Source: Icerya purchasi (Eukaryota > Arthropoda > Insecta > Hemiptera > Monophlebidae). Taken from it: a DNA stretch of 64,000 nt. The stretch is taken from positions 539,680,315 through 539,744,314 of the forward strand of contig CM077115.1 in assembly GCA_039619475.1 (NCBI GenBank). Direction: 5' to 3'. This document shows positions 37,775-47,520 of this stretch, one piece after another. The notes below the pieces were generated by a model. It saw nothing but the letters and a program-made list of their open reading frames with translations. It was not told the origin of the DNA and did not search any database. A program made the translations under genes and the position numbers. Positions within the stretch are counted from its first letter, which is position 1. Each line of letters begins with the position of its first letter.

Positions 37775-38375
37775 AGAAGCAAAGCCGATGTCTTCTTCGT
37801 GCAACCCGATTCGGGTATAGCTTAATCACTTTTCATGGATTCAACCATATGACGAAACGCGTCTCGATTTCTCGCAATCTGGAACAATTCTATTAATTTT
37901 GTAACTCCAGTCTATCGCTTAATATTTTGGAGCCAAGAAATCCTTCTTCTTCCTCTTCCCCTTTTCCCTTCTACGTGCGCAGAAGGTGATATGTTGAGCC
38001 TCTCATGAGAAATGTACAAAGAAATTAATTTTGCGTTTTTTAATTATGTCCTTTAATATCAGATTCGTTTTCATCAATTGTAATACCTCCGCATCTTTCA
38101 TTTTTCTAGTCCATGGTATCTTCCAGATCCGGCGATAATACCACTTTACAAATGATGAAATACGCTTTTCCATATGTGCTTTTATTGTTCACGTCTCGTA
38201 CCCGTATAAAAGTACTGACCATACATAACATTTTAGTACCTTCTTCTTAATTTTCGGATTTAACTTTCTGTCGCAAAGTACATTCTTCATCTTCATATAT
38301 ACATCTCGGGCTATCTCGATGCGCGTTCTTAATTGTACGTCCGGGTCATTATTTTCCGTTAAAAGCCGATGTCAA
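37775..38375 (-). mobile_element. LINE reverse transcriptase C-terminal fragment
   Basis: From about 38370 leftwards the minus strand reads LRTRIEIAREVYMKMKNVLC, then KKKVLKCYVWSVLLYGYETW, TWTIKAHMEKRI, FVKWYYRRIWKIPWTRKMKD and AEVLQLM, then a basic tail ending in KRKKDFL. The order C.VWSVLLYG.ETWT, then RR.W+I.WT, then EVL is the C-terminal end of many non-LTR reverse transcriptases. The polymerase motifs would lie to the right and are missing, replaced by AT-rich intron, so this is a 5' truncated copy. Beyond KGKRKKDFL several stops appear. It lies close to the mariner at 38641. Confidence 0.75.
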
Positions 38376-38640
38376 TGACACCAATTTGAAATATAAAAAA
38401 AATGTAACGAATAAATTATCGGTAAATATTGATTAAAAGACTTCAACAAATATCGATGTGAAAGAAAGTGTTCTTGCACTTATAAAATTAATTAATAAAA
38501 GGAATAAAGTAAAATGGTCTGGAATAAACAAAAATCGAATAATAAAATTAAGAATTACGAAAATAAATCATTAAAGAGGAAGAAGTACTCGAAATGGATC
38601 ATTAACACAAAAGAAGTAGTACAAATTTTACACAAACAAA

Positions 38641-39950
38641 TGTACATAGGTTGTCCAAAAAATTTTGAGACTGAACCGATATTTCTGAAATCACGGAAGC
38701 TATCGACAAGCGGTAAAATACGTCGAGTAGCTAAACATGAGCACGACAACATATTCACAAATCAAACCTCTAGGTGCAACAGAATGCGTACGAGGACGAA
38801 ACGCGTAACGCATGTACAAGTTCATCCTACCAACGTGTTTGGGTTGGAGTTTTGAAACAACCGCGTATTCTGACGGCAGGCGAAAAAAAAAACCTCGTGT
38901 AGCCCCAACCCCCAGCAATATCCGAAAATCACCGCTGTGGATGCAATAGGACGCGCAGTAGAGAAAACCGCGCAGAATCGTAACGTTGTATCGATAGTGT
39001 CGTCATTCGAGTGTTGCAACGAAAATAGATTCCGATATTTCTGTGCGACGTCGTAACCAAAGAGCGGTGGTACCTTTTTCTTATTTATTAGGATATACGC
39101 CTAAGCATACTTTCCAAATAATGAGGCAAGCCTATGGTGATCACACGCTTTCTCGGCCGACAATTTTTCGTTGGCATCAGAGTCCGGCAGGCAAAGTCTG
39201 TTGCCAAAGTGATAGTCATCACGTTTTTTGACTGGAAAGGACTGATTTATCAGCAGCGCGTTCCTGCAGGCCAAACGATCACTGCACAGTACTACCGTTC
39301 AGTATTTGTAGTTCTAGGACGACACGTTTCTCGGAAGTTTCCTGAAATCAGAAAATCTCGGTGTTTGCACCAAGACAATGCGAGACCGCACACCGCCCAT
39401 GCGACTGTCGACTTCCTCACGAAGCGAAACGTTGAAGTCCTGCCCCATCCAACATACATTCCAGACCTCGCTCCATGCGATTTCTGGCTGTTTCCCACCT
39501 TGAAAAGCCACCTACGGAGACGCAAGTTCGAGAACAAATGAAGATGTGACCGCTGCTTGTCAAACCGTCTTCAAGGCGATCACTCCGGCCGAATTTTCCA
39601 AAACTATTACGGAAAAATGGCGCGAAAGGTGGAACAGATGTCTCGAAAACGAGGGACGTTATTTCAACAAAAAAAAAAAAAAAAAATTATCGTTTTATAC
39701 CGAATGTAAATAAATTTTTTCTGTTTTTCTTGTTTTGTTTTTTTTTCTCTTGAAAAATTGGTAGAATCACTTGTTACACTGTGTGCGCGTTTTGTTCTCG
39801 TGCGTGTTCTACTGCACCTAGAGGTTTGATTTATGAATATGTTGTCGCAAACATGTTTGGCTACTCGACATATTTTACCGCCTATCGCTAGCATGCGTGG
39901 TTCCAGAAATATCAGCTCAGTCTCGAAATTTTTTCGACAATCTATGTACA
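38641..39950 (+). mobile_element. mariner with long terminal inverted repeats
   Basis: A 1.31-kb element. The first about 190 bases and the inverted last about 190 bases align almost continuously (both start TGTACATAG and both carry CAAACCTCTAGGTGCA near 38770 and 39815), far longer than the usual 20-40 bp mariner ends. A plus-strand transposase remnant lies between them. Insertion borders share TGTACA, so the exact TA duplication is ambiguous. Confidence 0.85.
39043..39685 (+). pseudogene. mariner transposase with internal deletion
   Basis: The N-terminal helix-turn-helix part reads RRRNQRAVVPFSYLLGYTPK and SRPTIFRWHQ and then jumps directly into KVIVITFFDWKGLIYQQRVP in another frame. The middle of the protein with the second helix-turn-helix and the first catalytic aspartate is therefore deleted. 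The remaining part shows VPAGQTITAQYY, CLHQDNARPHTAH (second aspartate) and IPDLAPCDFWLFP (third aspartate), with 34 residues between the two. A further frameshift lies at about 39540, after which AITPAEFSKTITEKWRERW and ENEGRYF complete the C-terminus. It cannot be active. Confidence 0.88.
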
Positions 39951-40047
39951 AATGTATTTAGGAATAAACCGAAAAATAAAAATGAAAAAATATTACCCTA
40001 TTATAAACGTCGCCGAGAAAAGATGTTAATAAATAATGATCATTAAT

Positions 40048-40312
40048 GAGCGCGGTACCCTAGTAGTTAAGGTGCTTGGCAACCAAACCGGAGGTCACAG
40101 GTTCGAAACTTGTCTTATTTCGGATTCAAGTCGCTTCCAGATTTTTACTCGGCCTGAAATAATTGGATACCAGAGAAATCTGGAAAGTAAAGACTGTTAA
40201 GAGAAAGGAACTAGCCCCGTGTATTTTCACCGGTACCGTTGAGCTTAGTATATTGTGAATCTTTTCACAATCCCCGACACCATGTTAAAGGTCCGGGACT
40301 GTTACTTATTTA
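40048..40312 (+). mobile_element. tRNA-derived SINE, full-length copy
   Basis: Box A TACCCTAGTAG (40056-40066) and box B GGTTCGAAACT (40100-40110) form a tRNA-like head starting GAGCGCGGTACCC. The body (CGGATTCAAGTCGCTTCCAG onward) leads to a conserved small hairpin TTGTGAA..TTCACAA and ATCCCCGACACC, shared with the copy at 31934. About 265 bp, no long poly(A). Confidence 0.85.
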
Positions 40313-40751
40313 ATAGAAAAAATTTAAAAATACTGCTTAAGTTAAAGCGAAAAAAGGAATATATTCAAATGTGAACAGTACAATTTAAAAACGAAAAAAA
40401 AATGAAAATTAAAACAGAAGCAGTTCCCTGTATCTAGTATTCGCAACAGTATAGTAATGGCAAAAAGAAAATCTGTAATGAAGAATTGAATAATTTAAGA
40501 CGCCTTAACTATTCAGCTAATAATATCCAAAAAAAAAAAAACCGTAACGTAAATCCACCAATGCACGTAAGTTTTTAATGAAGTTATTGGTATCTACCGC
40601 AAGCATAGACCAGAAAAACTTCAAGCCCAGAAAATACTAATAAAACTAATAAGGCGCCCATAATTCAGTGATAACCGAATTATACATTGTGCGATAAATC
40701 CTTATCAGTTTATGTAAAAAATGTGTTCTATATGTATATGCACGTGCACAA

Positions 40752-42443
40752 TAGCGATGTTACGAATGTTCACATTTGCATTCGCGTATGTGAATAATTT
40801 GCATTATTTTTAACATTCACATCAAACGATGCGAATATTTTGCGAAAGTGCAAGTCGCTACATATTCTTAGTGGCAAGATAGTCACGGTGCATGCGCCGA
40901 GTTCGACCAATAGGAAGCGTTTTTCACTCGCCGTTTGACGGGGCTGCCACGGCATAACAGCTCACTTCAATCGCTTAAGCATCGTTTTAAAATGCGAGAA
41001 ATTCGATGGCAGACACATGGGCGATATTGTCGCTAACAAATTCGAGTCTTAGCGAATGGAATGTCACTATGAAGCAAGTACACTGCATGGTGAGAGATGA
41101 GAGCTCGAATATGAAGTGTGCTATGATACAACAGGCTGGTTGTGAAGATATCGATTGTACTGTTCATAAACTGTAAACAAGCATCAAAAGTGGATTGAAT
41201 TCTCAAAAGTTTCTGATAGACCTGATTCAGAAGTGTACAGGGGTAGCCAGTCACTTCAATCATTCCACTACCGCCCAGAGTGAATTAGCAAAAATCCAAG
41301 AGCAGCTGAATCCAGATCAAGTTACATACTGACTGTTATCCGCGACTGTGAAACGAGGTGGAATAGTACGTTTTATATGTTCGAAAGATTTTTAAAACTT
41401 AAAGATTCTTTGTGCTTGTATGCTAACAATAACAACATTCCCAATATATAGCAGCCGAGAAATGGAAAGCCATAGAGTTCTGTGTATTATTACTTAAGTC
41501 GTTTGAAGAAGCTACACGCAACTTGAGGAGTTCGGTGTTTTCTAGTTTCGTCCATCATTTCCATCATTTACACGTTAAAAAAAAGTATTGATGAAAGAAA
41601 CCCACACTAATGAAGGTGATGCTGCCGATAACATTATGATTAGCTTCATTGAAGTTATAAAAAGAGAAATTAACAAGAAGTTTTCTAACCTGAAGCGGAA
41701 TTCATTATTTAGTATTTCTACGTTTTTGGACCCACGGTACGAGCATAAATTCTTTAATGATATTGTAAAGGACAGAGTAAATGCTGACGTTGATGCACTC
41801 GCACTAAAACTGTCTAATCGAAATCTGGATTCTTCAGCTTCAACGTCTGGTACTAAAAGACCGAGGGAATCGACACATAATATCAATGACCCTTCAACAG
41901 GTTCTGATTGTTCCACTAAAAGTCTCATTAGCAATCTAGCCGGAATTCTGGAGTTCTTAAGCGAAGACGAAGACTCCGATTTAGAATCTGAGGGTAGTAG
42001 GGACACACAAGAACATGAAATTAAAGCACAATTGAAGGCATATCTCGAAAGAAAAACGAGCCTCCCTCGATGAAAACCCTCTCGACTGGTGGAAAACTAA
42101 ATTGAGATATTACAAGTTGTCAGATCTTGCTCGCAAGTATTTCAGCGCTCCTCCAGTAAGCATTTCAAGTGAGCAATTATTTAGTGCAGCCGGCCTTATA
42201 TAGGAGACATTTAGAAATCGCCTCATGGGCGAAAAGGCAAATAAATTACGCTATTTATAAAATACAATTTTCCACGATTAAAATTTGATTATTAAATCAA
42301 AACTATATAATACAATATCGATATTCTATAATAGATATTTTCTATGTTTCGAGTTATTAGTACTGTACCCCGTATTAATAATATAAGTATTAATAAAAAT
42401 TATTAAATAAAATATCGAAAATATAACATTCGTAACATCCCTA
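40752..42443 (+). mobile_element. hAT element with matching ends
   Basis: The left end TAGCGATGTTACGAATGTT and the inverted right end TAGGGATGTTACGAATGTT differ at one position, and each is bordered by an 8-base word (GTGCACAA and GTATACAT) matching at five of eight positions, as expected of an old hAT target duplication. The inside carries a decayed hAT transposase. Subterminal AT-rich repeats with TTCGCGTATG/TTTGCGAA are visible near the left end. Confidence 0.85.
40980..42260 (+). pseudogene. hAT transposase remnant
   Basis: Plus-strand fragments appear in order: ANKFESLANG near 41035, EKWKAIEFCVLLLKSFEEAT near 41465, and an open frame 41588-42073 with NNIMISFIEVIKREINKKFS-like helices, SISTFLDPRYEHKFF, an acidic serine linker (LSEDEDSDLE) and QLKAYLERK. 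After a one-base slip it reads NPLDWWKTKLRYYKLSDLAR, YFSAPPVSISSEQLFSAAG, RNRLMGEKANKLRYL. The last block, LDWWK..... LA...L..P..S..SE..FS.AG......R, is the hAT C-terminal dimerisation domain. LDPRY is also a typical hAT motif (ZBED-like branch). The N-terminal half is heavily decayed and no BED zinc finger is readable. Confidence 0.85.
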
Positions 42444-42454
42444 GTATACATCAC

Positions 42455-42560
42455 GATATCACGATATGTCCATTTCAAACTACTGCTGGATGTAGGCAAT
42501 TCCCTCTGGTGGGATAAGTTAGCCTAGTCTCCCGTGCTGGCCAGACAAATTAAGATATGA
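42455..42560 (-). mobile_element. Probable LINE 3' end
   Basis: The minus strand reads GTCTGGCCAGCACGGGAGAC, TAGGCTAACTTATCCC, GGAATTGCCTACATCCAGCA and GTAGTTTGAAATGGACATAT, ending in two tandem units of ATATCGTG. The layout (GGCCAGC...GGAGACTAGGC...CCAGCAGT...) matches the short conserved 3' ends of RTE-like LINEs that finish in a short tandem repeat. It begins 12 bases from the hAT right end. Confidence 0.5.
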
Positions 42561-43440
42561 TAATATATATATATATATGATTTACGGACGGTTTAATAAC
42601 AATTAAAAATTGAAATCAATATCGCCGATATATTAATTATGGAAAATTTTTTTAAATTAAAAATGTTTTTTTTTTCCCGGAGATTTATAATATGCTGACT
42701 ATGAATTTTCATATAAACAAAGCCCTTTTTTAATATTCTAAACATCAAATTCGAGTAAACATTCCAAAAAATATTTAACACAATTTATGTAACCAATATT
42801 TCCGGCTGACGAATCGTTGCAGATTTGGATAAAAACAGTACTATCTTTTCTTTCAAACAGTCCTAAAAATTTGTACGATTATATCCTGCGACTTTTGCAA
42901 TAGACAATCACGCGAAATGTTGCAAGACTAGTTGATCCAATACAGAATTTTCAAAAATTAACGTTCATTTAGAAAAAAATGTGAAAAAATACATGTTCAG
43001 TTAAGATTAGTTTTTTAACTTTAATATTCGATTACACAAACCATAACCAGGCATTGATGAATATTCAGACAGATCTGCTTTTCGCAATATTAAAAAAAAT
43101 TTCTTACTCATAGAATTAAAAAAAATAAAATAAAATGGAAAAAAAAAGAGATAAAAACATACATCTTCTACAATAAATTATTTTTTTAAATACCGATATT
43201 TCATGCGTTAAAACATATTTTTATATTTGAAGAAGCGGATTATTTTCAAAAGTCCAAGCAATTTTGAAAAAAAGCCTATACTTTAAATTGTCAAACATAA
43301 CTACGATAAAAACAGACAGTAATTTTAAGGAAGATAACAGACGATCTACGTACACACTAAAACAGAATTAATAAAATTTATCGCATGGCGAAGTAAAAGC
43401 AGTTTACGTTATAAACGAATTTGCTAGTAAATTTCTCTAC

Positions 43441-43810
43441 CTCTGATTGCTGCGTAAAACGCGATGTTGAGAACGCTGACAATCGGTAGACGTTACAGCA
43501 AGCGAGTTAACAACTGAACCTGTAGTGCTCGCCGAACCTGATGCTCTTGTAGAAGTCAGTGCCGAATAACCACCTGAGTAACTGCTCGCATGCGACACTA
43601 CTACGTACGGCAAATTACTATGTCTAGCACTAACATTCTGCTTACCCCGACTAACACCACCTTGTTCAGTATCTACTTGCTGAGGTATTACTATCTTTAG
43701 TGGTGGAACTTTAGGACCAATATGCTCAGCAACAGTATGATTTACATCTTCTCCACTTTGATTCTCATCTGGTAAACCAGCTTTAGCAACAGTAGAATTT
43801 TTTCCTGCAC
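43441..43810 (-). CDS. ANKRD11/12: ANKRD11/12-like protein, PPLKIVIPQQ exon
   Basis: 370 bases: two bases completing a split codon, 122 codons, then two bases (AG) carried into the next exon. The acceptor is TTACGCAG before GTGCAGG (43810), with a second usable CAG six bases later; the donor is GAG|GTAGAG. The frame is fully open: AGKNSTVAKAGLPDENQSGE, KVPPLKIVIPQQVD, a serine/threonine-rich stretch, and QRSQHRVLRSNQR. PPLKIVIPQQ is a short hydrophobic motif in otherwise low-complexity sequence and resembles a conserved island upstream of the C-terminal domain in this family. The region is probably disordered. The in-frame TAG after SNQR belongs to the intron donor. Confidence 0.82.
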
Positions 43811-46227
43811 CTGCGTAATAGTTGCATAAATTAAACTAAAAAATGAATTTAAGTGAACAAAGATAAATTTATTTCTACATTAATGGCTGCGAAAGTGCAT
43901 TACTACTGCTGCCTTCACCAATTAAGGAACACTGTAAATATTCAAAATCTCAATTATTTATTTATTTATTTTAGCAAAGACATTTTAAAAGCAACAACAA
44001 TTAAACTATATTAAAAAAATCTTACAAACTTCGCAGTTTATAATAATCGTGGGATTCAAAAAAAAAAGGTATAAATACTACGCAATAATAACAAGTGTTA
44101 ATGTAGTTTTTTCAACATTTTCTTGAGCAATAATGCTAATTTAATATTAAAATCTACAGTTTCATTAATCAAAGTGTTACTCGGCATACTTAATTACGTA
44201 TCATTATGGCAATTAACTGTTTACCGTTATTATCATAGTAACAATAAATCTAGGTACAAAAAAATTTCAATAACGGTCACCATGTCAAACAAAATCTTGT
44301 ATTTGACGTGTCGCAAACATTTATACATTCCATCATCAGAAATTTACATAAACCAACGCTATGCAAGATAAAAACCAAAAATATACCTATCATCTGACAA
44401 AATACATTACCATAAACTGTACAAACCATCGTAGATAAATGTGATTACAATTGACTTTTTTTTGATATTTACAATAATACGAATTTGAATAATAAAGCGT
44501 CAAATTTTCACCAGAAAACTCGTATAAAAAATTGTCAACGCAGATGTATTAAAAACTTAAATTTTGAAAGTAAAAAATAACGATATTTACACCACATTTT
44601 ACATTAAAAGTGCTATTAGTAATCAGATTACAAAAGATTCATTTTTACAAACCCGTTCTTTCAAAAATTAAGCAAAAACTGTCTATAATCCGAGAGAAAA
44701 TACGTTTTTCACATAGAAGAAAAATTTCATCAGAAAAATTAGCGACACATTTTTTTTAGTCATTTAAATGTATCACAAGTGTAAGAAAAAAAATGTTTTT
44801 ATTACGCTACTTTAAAGTAAATAAATTAAGATCTTTTTAAGCAATTGTTTTTTATAAAAAACTGTCAAATTTATTTCACAACAAAATAACTTGGTTCTTC
44901 AAAAATCAGAGATACCTTGTTAGACAAATTAAAAAAAGCTGATTATATCTGCATAACCACATTACTTAAAATCAAGACGTACTAATAAAAATCAACAGTG
45001 AAAAAGTCAATTTAAAAAAATTCTACAGATCATATCAAAAAAACGAAATTACGATAAAACCCAACAATAAACAAAATATTACAATAAAACAACCAAAAAA
45101 ATAAAAAAAATAAACCCGATTTAAATATTTTACAATATTTTAAAGACACATGTACAATATGAAAATAATACTGTTTAGCAGTCCAATAGTATTTGTAGAA
45201 ACAAAGATCTTATAACATCAATACAAAAAAAAACAAAAAAAAACGTTAAATTCAAATTACTTTAACGGTAATCAGAATAATTCTTTGCTCTGTTTTAAGA
45301 TTCCAAAATACGTCCTTAACAATATTCTGTTCCTTTCTTCAACTTTTAAACCGGTAGATCAAGTAATACCGTATGTTTCATTAGTGTAACAATTTTTTAT
45401 ATCCTATAATGCTTTTCTTCTCATCATTACTAGCATGATATAATTTTTACTGGAAATCTAGAAGTATTGTATATACACGTACGAAATACGATTTTAAATA
45501 AAAGGCCTAATAAAATTAATTAAAATACAGTTAACTTTACTCGTATTTTTAGAAAGAATAAATGAAAAAAAGATAAAACTACAACTTCAAAAAAATGTAT
45601 GTTTACAGTTCAAGTAATTGTAATGAATCAATTTTACCTTTTAATCGTAAAATTTATTGTTTAATAAGTGTATTTCCTTTTAAAAAAAATAATATTTTAT
45701 TACATAAACAAAATAGTGTCCATATTGATTTCGTGTAGTTGAATGTTATATGTAAGAGAAATAAAGCTGATTAATATAACTTTTTATGTAGATTTTTTTG
45801 TCAAATCTCGAATAAAGTGAATGTGATATTTGCACTTGGAAACAATAATTAAAAACAAAAAACAAGAAAAACAGTATATTTATTCGCTTTGAGTTCGTGT
45901 TGTAATTTCTATTTTCCAGGTGAAGATGGACTTTACCGGAAAACATTTCTGAAGGTAAATATAATTATATTTATCAGGTGGTTTGCTATTTGGTATATAC
46001 ATTATTTCAAATAATTAGTATTCTAGCAAATAGGTATGAAACCACATTACTACTTTAACAATTATTATAACTGGTCGGCATATTGTTAGAGCATTTTTTT
46101 CAGATATCTTCATAACCAAAATTTAAAAAAAAAAAAAAAAATATTTTATCATTTAAAAATCCATACATTCAAATCAAGAGATAATTTTAAGAAAAATAAT
46201 AAATTACGCTCAAATTATGAAATAAAC
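43811..46227 (-). other. 2.4 kb intron of the ANKRD11/12-like gene
   Basis: Donor GTTTAT at 46227, acceptor GCAG at 43811. AT-rich. Near 45865-45950 it contains a partial copy of the hammerhead-like repeat (TTTTCCAGGTGAAGATGGAC, CCGGAAAACATTTCTGAAGG). No gene seen. Confidence 0.75.
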
Positions 46228-46451
46228 CTTTAGGAATCAGTGCTAGTTGATCTTCTTTGCGGCGTTTACGTTTACCATCATCTTCACTATCACCAATAGA
46301 TAAACGCCGACAAGCTGCTCGAATTATACTATCAGGAACATCTTTTATTTCAGTGGAAAACGCATTAACTGGTGACGAGATAAGTGACCCATCAGTTTTA
46401 ATTTCTATCAAATCTTTATTGTGTATCTCATCTACTTCTTCGTTCATTTCT
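46228..46451 (-). CDS. ANKRD11/12: ANKRD11/12-like protein, acidic/basic exon with NLS
   Basis: 224 bases: one base completing a split codon, 74 codons, then one base (G) carried into the GT-starting next exon. The acceptor is an unusually long T-tract (about 24 T) ending ATAG; the donor is AAAG|GTTTAT. It encodes EMNEEVDEIHNKDLIEIKTD, VPDSIIRAACRRLSIGDSED, then DDGKRKRRKEDQLALIPKG. KRKRRK is a clear nuclear localisation signal. Phase matching with 43810 (G+GT) supports joining. If the 47501-47520 exon is not used, the internal ATG at 46447 or upstream exons beyond the visible ones would supply the start. I cannot confirm family similarity for this part alone; its assignment rests on phase, strand and position. 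Confidence 0.7.
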
Positions 46452-47500
46452 CTATAAAAAAAAAAAAAAAAAAAAAAAAACTTCGACTCAATAAAATCAC
46501 CCAGCACAATATAAATGACTTATATTATTATAACCAAATTTTTAAAATATAGGTCACAAAGACAATAAAGAATACAATTATTTTTAAACAATGCTGAAAT
46601 CATACACAAAATTTTTTAATTATACAGAAATTTATAAAAAACAAGATTAAGAAGAGGTTCCCCGTCTGTTTTCCAAACATACTGAGGAAATTTTTTTCAC
46701 ATTTCATAATTTATATTTTAATAATCCACTGTACTAGAAAAACAAAAAAAGAATAAATAACTAAGAAAAATTGAACAAATACCCTTGCAATTACAGTGAC
46801 CCCTACATACCACCTATCCATTTTACTTCAGATTTTAACTTAAAAGAAAAAAAAAAACTCGTCATTTACTATAGTATTCCTACACATTTCTCATGCATGC
46901 GGCAATATACCATTCCAACTGAAACATAAATAATTTCTGTTGTTAAAATTAACCTTACATTAAACAATTGTGGTTATAAAAAAAAACAACAGAATCTTCT
47001 ATTTTTTTCTCATCGCAGGTAGAAACATATAATAATGTAACGTATTTCATCAAGAAATTGCATTAATTTTACTAAATAATTATTCTGTTACATACAATTA
47101 ATAAAAATATAGTTTCCCTTCTATTGCCTTTAAATGATTTTTCCGTGAATCTAATAACCACTATATTCAACGATTTTCCCATTATCATTAATTAAAATCG
47201 CTTGTAGTTTCTAGTAAAATTAAACTTTAATGAATAAATTTTAAAAAAAGAACATGAAAATAAAAGTTCACATATTCTTTAGTAGGCAAATAACAGATTT
47301 AATCGATTAAATATGTCTGATTATTTATAAAATTATAATACACGATCATCTTTTTCTCTCACATTCGGTATCGTACCGATAGCCGCTTCCACCGGAATTT
47401 TGATCACATAAAGCTAATATATCCTATCAAACAAAAGCTTAACGGGCACCATAAGTTACATTATCTAATAAGTTTACAATATGTGTTGTTAATAACTTAC
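46452..47500 (-). other. Intron or 5' flank upstream of the 46451 exon
   Basis: AT-rich, with the poly(A) run at about 46457-46480 (plus strand) that forms the polypyrimidine tract of the minus-strand acceptor. It is bounded on the right by a strong minus-strand donor GTAAGT at 47495-47500. Confidence 0.5.
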
Positions 47501-47520
47501 ATTTCAATGATCAGTTTCAT
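47501..47520 (-). CDS. ANKRD11/12: Candidate first coding exon of the ANKRD11/12-like gene
   Basis: On the minus strand ATACGATGAAACTGATCATT is followed by GAAAT and a consensus donor GTAAGT. The ATG has A at -3 and G at -1. The 20 coding bases are six codons (MKLIIE) plus AT, which joins the single A of the 46451 exon to give ATA, reading on as IEMNEEV. With this exon the seven exons total 1611 bases, exactly 537 codons including stop. An in-frame TAA lies 9 bases upstream of the ATG, so within this reading the ATG is the only start. A phase match is expected by chance one time in three, so this remains a proposal. Confidence 0.35.

Larger units (their letters stand above)
21540..43440 (-). 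other. 21.9 kb intron of the ANKRD11/12-like gene
   Basis: Donor GAG|GTAGAG at 43440, acceptor CAG at 21540. It is the main transposon reservoir of the window: an inverted repeat pair at 24.0-24.5 kb, a mariner MITE, two nested mariners, SINEs, a LINE tail, a long-TIR mariner, a hAT and a LINE 3' end. Between these it is AT-rich. At 21.6-24.0, 24.5-26.5, 27.2-28.7, 33.0-35.4 and 36.4-37.7 kb I see only low-complexity sequence and microsatellites. A possible nested plus-strand gene at 31.3-33.0 kb is listed separately. Confidence 0.75.

Noticed and set aside
41575..42006. 143-codon minus-strand frame
   Set aside because: Antisense shadow of the hAT transposase frame at 41588-42073; the plus reading has hAT motifs.
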